Shown piece after piece: positions 32,965-44,050 of a stretch of DNA of 64,000 nucleotides. Origin of the DNA: Icerya purchasi (lineage: Eukaryota > Arthropoda > Insecta > Hemiptera > Monophlebidae). A model generated the notes under the pieces. The model had not been told where the DNA came from. It was given only the letters and a program-made list of their open reading frames with translations, and ran no database searches. Where the stretch lies: NCBI GenBank assembly GCA_039619475.1, contig CM077115.1, positions 158,447,774-158,511,773 of the forward strand. The letters run 5' to 3'. Each line of letters opens with the position of its first letter. The stretch's first letter is position 1. The position numbers and the translations under genes are program-made.

Positions 32965-33867
32965 GGGAGAGCGCCCATCTAAGCGATACGATTCCGATAC
33001 GACAGCGATTTTAAATCGTAAGCGATAGCAACACGATTCCGATACGACGTAACGCCCACTGAAGCAACGCGATTTATCCGCTGGAGAAGCAACTTAATTT
33101 ATGATGTGGTGTGATAGTGCAAAAAATGTCATATTTTTCTTCGTTTTTCTGTTCTTTTTTTAGTGAAGAAGCAATGTATCGTTAGTAAATCTTAACAATT
33201 TAAATCAAAAAAGAAAACTACGTTATTGAGTACATCCATTTTTTCAAAAGAGTAACAAAATAAACGCTTTAATGTTTATAAAAAACTGAATATATACTCG
33301 GAAAAGTTCTAAAGTTTTTATGGAATGAATAAGGAAACGTTTAATTGGTTAGTAGAGAAAATTGGCCAAAAATTGTAAAAAAAAACACCCATTTTAGAAC
33401 ATTTATACACTGCAGAAACATATTTTAATCACATTACGGGAAATACATTTGTTAATTATGTATATCTAAATGTTTAGAAACATTTTCTATACCATATACA
33501 TATATATTGCTGTTAATTTATATTACATAACAAAATAAGAAAATGTAAATATTAATATTTATTTCATAAATATGAATTGTTTTTAAAAATATTCTGAAAT
33601 AAATTTAAAACACCGATTTTAAATTGTTATTTTTGCCGATTATTCATATTATGCATAAAAATTCAGAATGTAAACAAACAATCGCTTGCTCAAGCAACTA
33701 AAAATAAAACATGTAGCACTCGAGCGACGACGATACGATAGTTGTTTATCGGTTGCTTGTCGCATCGCGTAAGTGGGCGCTAACTCATATAATAACGTGG
33801 GTTATATTCTGAACTACATTTTGTTGCTATCGTATCGCAATCGTATCGCTTCGGTGGGCGCTCTCCC
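32965..33867. mobile_element. 903-bp Harbinger-type element with TTA duplication
   Basis: Terminal inverted repeats of about 45 bases. The left is GGGAGAGCGCCCATCTAAGC and the right is the complement of GGGAGAGCGCCCACCGAAGC, both continuing GATACGATT.CGATACGA. TTA flanks both ends (32962-32964 and 33868-33870), the PIF/Harbinger 3-bp target duplication. A second inner inverted pair (CGTAACGCCCACTGAAGCAACG near 33049 against the complement of CGCGTAAGTGGGCGCTAACT near 33765) makes the ends layered. The interior is AT-rich without coding capacity, so it is non-autonomous. Confidence 0.82.
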
Positions 33868-34018
33868 TTATATTCTGTCACTTTCATACACATTATTTCT
33901 ACTATTTGTTCTCTAACAGTATCTAATCACATCAAGATGTAATTGATGTTTTATTTTTTAATTGTTTCTGTGTAAAGGTCTTTAGTTGACGAACCCCTCA
34001 AAAAAAAAAAAAAAAAAA
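33868..34018 (+). mobile_element. LINE 3' fragment, right piece with poly(A)
   Basis: This continues the LINE scrap interrupted at 32964. It is 3' untranslated sequence ending TTGACGAACCCCTC followed by a 19-base A tail (34000-34018). The copy at 2075-2402 ends similarly (TTGACAAGCC...). Removing the 903-bp element restores a continuous LINE end. Confidence 0.72.
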
Positions 34019-34399
34019 TAATGAGAGCATGTAATGTTACCCTAGCACCATTGCATCTTATGAAATTGTAGCTGGGAGTGACGGCGTGGTGAGTTGATCT
34101 TCACGCATAGATGTGAAGTTAGCTGAGTAGCGCATCTTCAATAGGCTTTTGTTTTAATGTAGTTGGTCCGCCCTCAGGATTCACCAAAAAATTAATTTTT
34201 TTTTTTTTTCATTTTGTTGTAGTAAATTATATGTATAATATATTCCCAAAACCGTTTGCTCGAATATATCTTTTTTTTTTACATTTATGGAACAAAAACG
34301 AGACCCACCTTTTTAGTCAAAAATTGAAATCGAGCGGTAGTTCGAGCGGAGTGTATTTTAGATCAATATTTTTGAATAACGCGTGCATATATCCATACT

Positions 34400-35563
34400 A
34401 TGGTAAGTAGAGTTACCAAAAGTATCACCAGATGTCGCATGTATGCTATGACTCCGAAAATACTTGAAGATACGACTCTTGGTTTTGCCACGGTTATCGA
34501 AAAAAATACCAGTAAGGTTCTTAATGTTTGCGTGAAATCTTCTTTCTGTCAAGTTAGTGCCAATAAAAAAAAGCAAAGAAGGAACCGTCAGATTTAATTT
34601 ATGGAAAGAAAGTCATGAAGAAACATGCGCGGCAAACTATCATGGTAGTTCCAGAAAAATGGAAGTGGACGCAATCACAGAAATGTTATCTCGTTCTCAA
34701 GAATTACTCGGTATAAAGTATGACTCATACATTGGTGATGGCGATACGAAAACGTTTAAGGTCATATTAGATGTAAATCCTTACGACGACCCCATAGTAA
34801 GAAAAAAAGAATGCGTGGGCCATGTCCAGAAACGATTGGGAACTCGTCTCATGGCTTTAAAAAAGAAAACAAAGAATCTCGGAGGTAAAGGTACAGGTAA
34901 ATTGACTGATAAAGTAATTTGTAACTTAACAACATATTATGGATTGGCGATTCGACGAAATCTAGATTCGGCAGGGGCAATGAAGGATGCCGTGTGGGCT
35001 ATCTTTTACCATAATATCTCAACCGATAGAAATCCGCAGCACCAATATTGTCCGGCTGGAAAGGATAGCTGGTGTAAATGGCGCGTAGCAGAAGCCAACG
35101 GTACTCTTAAGTTATTTGAGCGCAAACCACCTCTCGCAGACAACGTTCAAAATGCAATCAAGCCTATATTTGAGTCTTTGTTAGTGGATGATTTGATGGA
35201 GCGTTGCACTGGAGGAAACACACAAAACTCGAACAAGTCAGTGTGAACTCTTGCGTCTGGAAGCTCGCTCCGAAACAACTTCACTGCAAAAACAGTAGAA
35301 GTTGCCGCTTACATCGCTACTAGTTTATTTGATGAAGGATATACAGCACTGTTAAAAATTATGGACATCTTAGGAATTAAAGTTGGGCTCGAAGCCAATA
35401 ATTTGCCCACTTAGCTAATACGAAACGCGTTACTGCGGCTGAGAGCAGTTTGTTGGAGGGAGCAAGGGCAGCTGCACTTTTGAAAAAAGCCGACCAACGG
35501 ACCCTTCAGGAGCATTATGAACTTGAGGAAGGACTGATGTATGGCCCTAGAATCGCTGATTAG
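34400..35563 (+). pseudogene. Mutator-like (MULE) transposase pseudogene
   Basis: Successive plus frames reconstitute the C-terminal half of the insect Mutator-like transposase domain. One block is DTTLGFATVIEKNTSKVLNV, ending near 34560. A frameshift leads into 34572-35246, with NYHGSSRKMEVDAITEML, YIGDGDTKTFKVI, CVGHVQKRLGTRL, TDKVICNLTTYYGLAIRRN and CPAGKDSWCKW. Further shifts near 35238, 35275 and 35400 lead to VNSCVWKLAPKQ, TVEVAAYIATSLFDEGYTAL and LEEGLMYGPRIAD with its natural stop at 35561-35563. The GDGD motif is an acidic candidate for the active site. There are at least four frameshifts, so no functional product. It was probably once autonomous. Confidence 0.82.
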
Positions 35564-37080
35564 CCACAAGGTATGTTTTTTTTATGTTAACACAGAAAAA
35601 TCGTTGATAAAATCTTTAATCGTGTTTCCTGAAAAATCGTGTTTTTCAAACTGTTGGCCAAGATTTCTCAAAAACTACTTGACAGATCGCCTTTTTTCTT
35701 TTTTCATTTTAAAGTAGATTTAAGTTATTGAAGCCCCTACTACAATCAAGGTGATATATACATAATTACTTTTTTTACAGTACTTTAAAGAGCAAAAAAT
35801 CGCGAAAAACTGTATGTAAAAATTCAAACGTCCGCCATTTTGGTAAATTTTGACTTTCATGGATGATTCTAATAGGGGCTCCAACCACACTCATATAGTT
35901 TATAAAAAATTTTCGATTATTGATTTTTGATTATTTTTGCAGGTGCTAAAGTGGCCAACAGTAAGGTAGCTTTTTTTGAGGCGGTCACGTTACAAGGCAT
36001 GTCAAAAATTATTGTCGCAATATTTTTTAATAAAAAATTATTTTTTTTGTAGTTTATAACACACTAAGCAAGTGACAAAAAGTTTGAGTGTCTAATTTAT
36101 TTCCCTCTATTAGAAAAAAATTCGAGAAAACTACGTCGTTTTGGGGCCTCCAGATGAGAACCTCCCCTTAATTTCAATTAATTTGCTAATTGCCGTATTT
36201 TTGTTGATTTCATTACTTGCTGTATTGTATTTCTTTCTAGTCGCCGATGTTTCATACTCATTTAGTTGAATATATATAAATATATTAATTTTATTTAATT
36301 TTTCTGTTTTTTACCTGAAAATGATTTTCGTGATTGGCCACCGCAGGGTCGGTATTTTTTTACAGAAAGTACTGTAATTCACACTATAGTGGTTTGGTGA
36401 TAGTTTCGGTTTTTTAACTTGTCGAACCTTCCCCTTTCCCTCGTAAAATAAAATAAATTCTTCTTTTTATAAAAGAACATCCTATTTTCTTCCGTAAAGT
36501 ATTGGTTTGTTTTTTTTTTTTTTTTTACCGAAAAATACTATAAGAACAACATTTGCTACAGATATAACAAAATAAATCAAATATATAAATGAATAGGAAA
36601 AAGTGACTAAACGAACCAGAAAAATGTTTTTATAATTTGCCTAACATGATCAGAATTGAAGTTCGACATTAGTTAACCAGGAGAAATATAAAAAAATGTA
36701 AACAACTGCAATAATGACCGGCAAAAATTCATAAATGTTGACTTATATATCAGTGACTTAGCGATGATAAATGGTAAATATCGACTGAACTGAGTAATGT
36801 TCAATTTTAATTTCGTGCAATGATGAAATTCGTATGCAGTACAGTGAATGTTCTAAAAAGTTTAACCTCGATTCCAAATACTTATAACATACCAAGAAGA
36901 AAATTAAAAGGTAGAAATGGACCATGGTACATCTTCAATCACGCAGCTAATATTTTGATCCTATTAACATCCACATATATTTACTACACTATAAACAATG
37001 TCTGATTGCATGTTTCAAGACTAGTTAGGCACTTATCGCTAACGTTTAATCGCATATGCTGCTAGGGTACCTGAGCTTTG
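35564..37080. other. 3' flank of the MULE and non-coding sequence
   Basis: 35564-36180 is probably still part of the Mutator-like element: it contains CGTCCGCCATTTTGG and closes with GGGGCCTCCAGATGAGAACC near 36151. I could not find a matching inverted terminus on the left. 36180-37080 shows nothing recognisable. Confidence 0.4.
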
Positions 37081-37081
37081 A

Positions 37082-37140
37082 CAGGGTGACCAGTGAAATA
37101 TAATTTTTGAAATTCTTTGTTTTCCTCATTTCTTAGTCAA
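37082..37140. repeat. Fragment of the MITE at 39317
   Basis: CAGGGTGACCAGTGAAATATAATTTTTGAA matches the left end of the element at 39317 (CATGGTGGCCCCTCAAATATAATTTTTAAA) over about 50 bases and then diverges. Confidence 0.5.
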
Positions 37141-37278
37141 TAAAATTGTACAAAAGCTTGCCTGTTACAAACCTAACAAACTGAAACATGAATAAAAAAT
37201 ATATCAGCAGGAAGAAAAAGTTATAGATTAGATGTTTTAGTTATTTTATTCACATTATAGATATTGTACTAATATAAT

Positions 37279-37622
37279 CAGGGGCGGATCCAGAAAGATA
37301 TTGGGGGGAGGATTTTATAATTACGTAATATCTTATACGGTAGACAGTAACTTTGAGAAATACTTTGTTTCATAAAGAAAATCAAACAGCGACTTCTTTA
37401 AAAATTTAAAAATGTTTTAAAAATACATAACTATTACAGTTTAATTTAAATTTTGTTTCATTTTTAGGTGAAAAATAAAACGAAATTATAAAATTGTGGG
37501 TAAAATGGTAGTTTAGAATTTGAATTACAAATTACCAGAAAAAATAGAATGATAGTATTTTTTATTAAACTTTAATTCTTTTTTATTTTTGTTAGTAATC
37601 TGATCCGAATTGTTTGGCAAGT

Positions 37623-37665
<43 letters not shown>

Positions 37666-37949
37666 TTCTCATTAAACTATTTTCATTTTCATTGCAAAAT
37701 AAAAATTAAAAATAAATAAAAAAGACGAAAGATCGACGACAATTGCATTTAAAACAGAATAAAAATGTAACATTAACACTTCTACTAGAAAACAGTATTA
37801 GATATTAGTTGTAATTAAAACCATAGGTAATATTTATACAAATTTTTTATAGTATAAATTAAGTTTCTCTGTTATAAAAAATGTTTTTATCGAGGATTTG
37901 GTTCTTTTTTAGGGGGGGGGGGTATCCCCCTCCCGCGGATCAGCCACTG
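37279..37949. mobile_element. Dispersed repeat copy 2, non-autonomous DNA element
   Basis: 671 bp with short inverted termini: CAGGGGCGGATCC on the left and the complement of CAGTGGCTGATCC on the right. ATATAAT (7 bases) is repeated immediately outside both ends (37272-37278 and 37950-37956). The interior is AT-rich and carries a TA microsatellite (37626-37660), with no coding capacity. It matches 27811-28496. Such ends and a 7-8 base duplication resemble hAT-type non-autonomous elements. Confidence 0.72.
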
Positions 37950-37956
37950 ATATAAT

Positions 37957-39316
37957 GATCACTAATTTAAGCAATATATGCTTACTTTAATATCATAACA
38001 GTCAATAATGACGCTTATAATACATCGATCACAGCACTTCTTCATTAAAACAGCTCTCAATTATAAAAAAACTTATTTAAATTTAACATTTACCTTTGTA
38101 ATCATAGCGGCCGATTCATAGAGTTTAGAAAGGAACAAGTAATGGTTGTGGGGAATTAACAGCCGTTTGCTTTATGTACAAAATGTGATTAAAATTTAAA
38201 ATTTTATTAACAATAATATAAATTCGATTTAAAATTTACGTCAAAATTATAATGTAAAATAGAAATTCCCAAGTTTTATAAAAGGACTTTCAGCACCTTC
38301 CATAATATTTCGTGTAAGTCGGACCCTATGTTTATGATGTATGACTTAAAAAAATAGCAATTTTACTGATATAGATTTTGGGTTCTCTCTTCGGGTTCTT
38401 CTTTATTCTCTGTCCGGTTGTGATAGTGATATAAGATTCGTCTAATTTAATTAAATTCGATTATCTTGGTTGTGGGAGACAATGAAACGAGTTTGTCTTA
38501 TTCTCCTTACTTTTACCTTCTGGAATTGACTTTTTATGGTTGATTCAGGTCCCTAATTTGATATCATAAAAAAATTCGGAGTCTCCAGAAAACTCCGCCT
38601 TCACGATATTTGACTGGAACGGATAAAATTCAGTGAGCATTAGGCTTTTAACTTTTTTATTTCTTCGAAAAAAGGCAACACGCCAGTAAGATGCATGGAG
38701 TATAACAATAAAAAAAGAACCGAACAAATTATCGCAAGTAGACGGACGTGAGATTCCTGTCAAGGAAATGTCACCGTGGACCCGTGCCCGAATGTTTTTA
38801 ACGCTTTTTTGATGAAATAAGTACACTAATTAAATGGAAAATTTCGACAACAGCAAACTATTAAAAGAAACCCGTATTCCTTTCTGCGTTAATAATAATT
38901 TATTTTCGATAATAGAGAGCGAATGAAGCACAAACACATTGTACTAGACGACCAAAAAGTATAAATGGCATGCGATGTAATATTTAAAAACGTTACTATT
39001 TTTCACTTTAAATGATTTTCTCCCATTGAAAATACTTTCGGCTATTTTTATTTTCTTACAATAATATTCTTGGTTTTTTCCAATATTCGAAATTTACAAT
39101 TTATTCCTAGTTAGGAGCCAACCTGTTCGTTTTAAAAATCTCGACCAGACCTACGGGCTAAACTTAATTGCATTGATTGCGATGTTGTTAGTCTTTTTTT
39201 GGTATAAACTTAACCGACTATTGCTATTATGATGTCTAGAATTCAAGTATCTGCAGTTAGATTTCTATAAAAGTTTTTTTTATAGTTTGTATTTTCATTT
39301 TTCCTTGCCTAATCAT
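37957..39316. other. Intergenic stretch, nothing recognised
   Basis: AT-rich. A 93-codon minus frame at 38545-38826 has no recognisable domain and is probably chance. Confidence 0.4.
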
Positions 39317-39633
39317 CATGGTGGCCCCTCAAATATAATTTTTAAATTCCCGGTTTTCCAGGTTCGAATTCTCGCGGGTTTTCCGATTTCCAGATTACTA
39401 TAATTGTACAAAAAGAAGAGTGGAATTTTTTATTACTACTGATAATATTTGACCGTGGCAGCATATTTTATATAAATAAAACAGAACTTCGTCAATTTAT
39501 GACTGAGTAAGAGACGTTAAAAAATACATTCATTTTTCGCTTCAAATAATTTTTTATTATTAAAAATATCGTTTTTCGTTTCCCGATTTTACAACAAAAT
39601 TCCCAGCTTATTCCCGGTTGAGTGGCCACCCTG
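39317..39633. mobile_element. 317-bp MITE
   Basis: Inverted ends: CATGGTGGCCCCTCAA on the left and the complement of CAGGGTGGCCACTCAACC on the right. The interior is AT-rich without coding capacity. A convincing target duplication is not visible. A partial second copy lies at 37082. Confidence 0.65.
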
Positions 39634-40779
39634 ATAATAAAGGAAAACCGCTTCTTTCAAATGATAATTATTATAGATTTGTTAAATTTGTAAATAAAAC
39701 AAGTTGAAACAAATATTTATATTTTAAATATAACTTAAATGTACAATAATAATTATAAGTATAATAATAATAATAATAATAATAATAAAAGTAATAATAA
39801 TACAGGTTAATTAAATGGTTTACAATATTAACATTTAAACATATGGTTAACAAAACCAAAAACATTATTGCACAAATATTTAGAAAGTAATGTAATTTCC
39901 AAGAGTTTGTACAATAGACGCTGTAAAAACAGTTTGATAATTAAAATAAACGTGGCAAGTTGTACACACATCAGTGTATAAAAGATAAATTAAACGGTCC
40001 GTTTGCATATAATATCAAATAAAATCATTAAATACAAGTGTTGATTGATTTCAAACATTATTAAAATAAAATTCTCTTAAAATTAAAGCAACAAACTATA
40101 TTCATTAAAAATAAAACTATAAAATTAACAACAAATTATAAACGCATTTTTACAAGCTGTTGAAAAAAAAAATGCGTTAAAATTGCAATACATCTAAAAA
40201 GCGATTACCAAACTTCTTTTAATTTGCAATGGTCCCAAAAAATTTAATAATTTCCGGAATTATTTTTTTATTTAAAACAAAAAAAAAACAAAAGGAAAAA
40301 CAAAAAAAAAACATTACTCTTTGTAGTGTATCTCCTGATTCGTATATATAATATTATGACTTATTTTGCTATCACCTTGAATTGCGAAATACTACCAATG
40401 TTTAGACATAATGACAACTTAAAATTATTACATATTATGTATTTATTTTAAAATACAAGGAAGTATAAAATAATAATTCATAAAAAATTCACATGCTGTA
40501 TTTTATTAATAGAGAGACTATAATATAAATATAAACATATACATGTTATGTGCAAAGAAGAAAGTTATAAAATCAGAATTTAATTATGCACGCACCAGTA
40601 TTTATTTTAAAACAAAAAATAATAATAGCCGAATCAGAAAAAAAAAAAAATCATCACTATTTTAAGAAATATTTTACACAGCCACAATTTGTAAGTACAC
40701 ATATTTATTGAGCGTGGTTATAACGAGTACCTTAATTAAAATTATCTACAATTAGATTTTTATAACTGTCTATAAAAAG

Positions 40780-40820
<41 letters not shown>

Positions 40821-43800
40821 AATAATTTGTCAGCGTGCATAATGTTATGTATATAATATTATGTTACAACGGGCAGGTTTTATACTATTATATGTAATAT
40901 ATAAAAACAACAAAATAATAATAATAATAATTTGTCGATAAATTAAGGTGACCATGGTGTGACTTGGTAACTTACAAATAAAACTAAACAAAATAGATTT
41001 TTATCTTCAGCTGCCAAAAATACTAAAAAAAAAAAAACTATACTAAAATTTACATCTTAAGCTTTTATACTTTTGGAGCATTCAAAGTATAGTAATGTAA
41101 TTTATTTTGAAATACTTTGTGTTTGGCAATAAAGTTCGCTATGAAATATATTTAATGATTTTAATATTGTAAAAATTTGTTATAAAAATTATGTTCCAGT
41201 AATTTCGTTATTTTTTTTTTCCAATCAGTATATGTAGAAGAAAGGTAACTATAATTATTCAAATTAGGAGCATAATCCTAATCGATGTTTGATGAAACGA
41301 AGTTTTTTATTTTTTAAAGGAAATTCTATATTATGTAAATTACATTGCATTAAATAAATTAAAACTAAAATGGTAGAAAGTGACCAAATTTATGAAATAT
41401 AACCCGCAAGTGTACATGTAAATAACAATTACCAAAGTTTCCAATGATTACATAGAGTCAAATTTACTTTTCTAATTGTAACATATACTGCGATGTTATA
41501 TGTAAAATATTTTTTAATTTTTACACGTTAATAATTTTTTATCTATCAAGCTACTTTTATTTTCTCAAATTAATTAACAATGAAAGTAGAAGGGAATGGA
41601 TCCTATCTGAAGAAATAAAACGGGGAACATTGATAAATTTATACATTAAAATCTGCAGGTAAGAAAACCGCAAGAAAACATGACATGAGATAATTTGAAA
41701 AAAAAAAACAAATAATTATACTGATTAAATTTGGAGATTTTTTTTCTATTCTAAAAATGTATCACTCTTCCTTAAAGATTTTGTTTCAAAATTATTTCAT
41801 TATTTTTTATAATTAATTTAATTTAAGCGCGAGTAATTAATTTAATAAAATCTGTTTGATAGAAAACAAAAATATTAATCTTTTCCTTAAAATTCACGTC
41901 GTTCCCCCTTTTTACAGATTTGATATTTTTTCTCCTAAATCGTTTTCAAAAATGAAATATTTATATTTTTGAAAATCGACTAAGTTAATATTCGTCTAAG
42001 AGCTTATTAATTCAGACATCTACCGCGTAAAATTAATAAACAGAATTATAATTGAGAAAAATTTTAAAACTCTTTAATGAATCATTTCTTAACTTTTATT
42101 TAAGTAAGGTAAAAAGTATTTTTCATTTATTTTCTTAGAATAAACTATTACGAAAATTATAAATGATTAAAATTTAATAAACACTATTAAAAATAATAAA
42201 TCTTATTAATTGTACAGATTAATAATAATAAAAAAAAAGATGCATCCCCTTCTATAATTTTTAATAGGCCCATTAACCAAACAACGGTTTTGCTTAATTT
42301 GAGGCACTTTAAGACTAGTTCTGAAGTTTTAAAATTTACATTGTCAAGTATAAAAATTTAACGCTAATTTTATATTTAAAAATTGATCTGTGATAAAACA
42401 ATGTATTATATGGTAGACTGAATAAATAATTTGAAGGAAGACATGTAGTATTTTTTCATTCCATATACAGATATTATTATGGTTTTTCTTGATTTTAATT
42501 TGTTTAAAAAAATATCTTAAATTTTATTTTAAATAAAAATTTACTTTACACCTATGTCATTATGACATAAAATAACGATACTACACAGCTTTCAACTACA
42601 CTAAGCTCTATAATTTGAGGTAATTTTGTTTTTGTTTTGATTTTCCTCGTAAAATAAGATTCATTATGTCTATTTTTAAAATAAACCACGTAAAATTATT
42701 TTTAACTTATTATGACTGGGTTTATTTCACCAAAAAAAAAAACAAATAATATTAACAATCGCAAAAGCGCTGAAATTTATTTATCAAGTACATAATTATT
42801 ATTCATTGATTTATTTTGTTATTCAAAAGGCGTTTAATAAAAATTACAATATTTCGAATAAATTTACACTAATTGTTATTGTGCATACCATTCAGTAGCC
42901 CGTAAAAAATTAATTTAAACATGCCAACTATAGAATGGCTGTTTCGCAAAAGCTACGTGATATTTTTAAAATTCCGAAAATACACTGAATTCAAAAGCGA
43001 CCGTACAGATTTATTATAAAAAGCACTCGCATGTAACGAAAAAAAAAAAAAAAAAAAAAAAAACATTTATATTAACGTTAAAAGTAAAAACTAGAAAATG
43101 TAAGGAACTTCTTCCCGAATACTGTATAATTTTCATGTTTTCATATTATACATTAATATTTCGAAAAGTCTAACAATTAGTTTAGATACTACTTCATAAA
43201 GTAACTTTATAATGAATGAGAACGCATCGTACTTTAAACTTTCGCCTGTCAAAACTAGGTGCATTTTTTCCTACGTGAAATCAGAATTATGGAAATGAGG
43301 TCTTTTGTAAAACCATTCACCAGCGAATCGGAAACCATTTTTGGAAACACGCAATCCATTAAATTTATATTATCTGGGTTGAACGACAGTTAATTATAGA
43401 CATTTGAATTGAATCAAAATCAGTATATCTCAAAAACAATTTTGTGCAGTGTTCATGGAAAAGTGTACGTGTTCGAGGACTTACAGAGTTACAAAAACAA
43501 GAACAACTGGACGTTTGAAGGAAAAAGAAGGAATCGTATTAGTGTAAATTGAAACACAAAACTACTAAGTATTATGGCGTAGTATATGTCGTTTACTCGT
43601 GAGAAGGTCTGTGACTCCTGTGAAGGGCCTGGTCGGATACGCAACTGGATTCAAGTGTATTACTGTAAAATTTAGCGTTATTATTTCAAAACTATCGCTC
43701 ATGTACGAAAACATTAATAGATACAGTACTTATAACATTCGGCATATTTATTTTACATAATTTTGAACAATTTCATTTTAATAACTTTTATTTACATTAA

Positions 43801-44050
43801 CACATGAACAGTCTTTTATTTCCACAACAAAAATGGAGTTACCCGCCATTAATTTTACAAGAAGAAAAAAAAAACAACATGTACAAACAACCAATACAAC
43901 CTTGAAGCGACACAAATTATTAATTATAAAATACACATCTCATCTGGTTATATTTGTTTGTTTGCTTTTTGTTTTGTTTTTCTTTTTTTAAAGTAAAAAT
44001 TAACAGAAGAAATACTTTTAAAGATAAAAGCCTTCTTCAAATGGCCGATG
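39634..44050. other. AT-rich region, likely includes ear 3' UTR
   Basis: No open frames. It contains an (AAT)n run at 39762-39790, a (TA)n run at 40782-40815 and a long A run at 43039-43063. The minus-strand AF9/ENL gene ends at 44051, so the right part is its 3' untranslated region. How far that extends cannot be told here. Confidence 0.4.
40782..40815. repeat. (AT)n microsatellite
   Basis: About 16 TA units. Confidence 0.9.

Noticed and set aside
34358..34576. Minus-strand 72-codon frame
   Set aside because: It is a shadow of the Mutator-like transposase on plus, which has far stronger motif support.
43039..43063. Long A run as a LINE tail
   Set aside because: No LINE sequence is recognisable on its 5' side, so a simple homopolymer is the safer reading.
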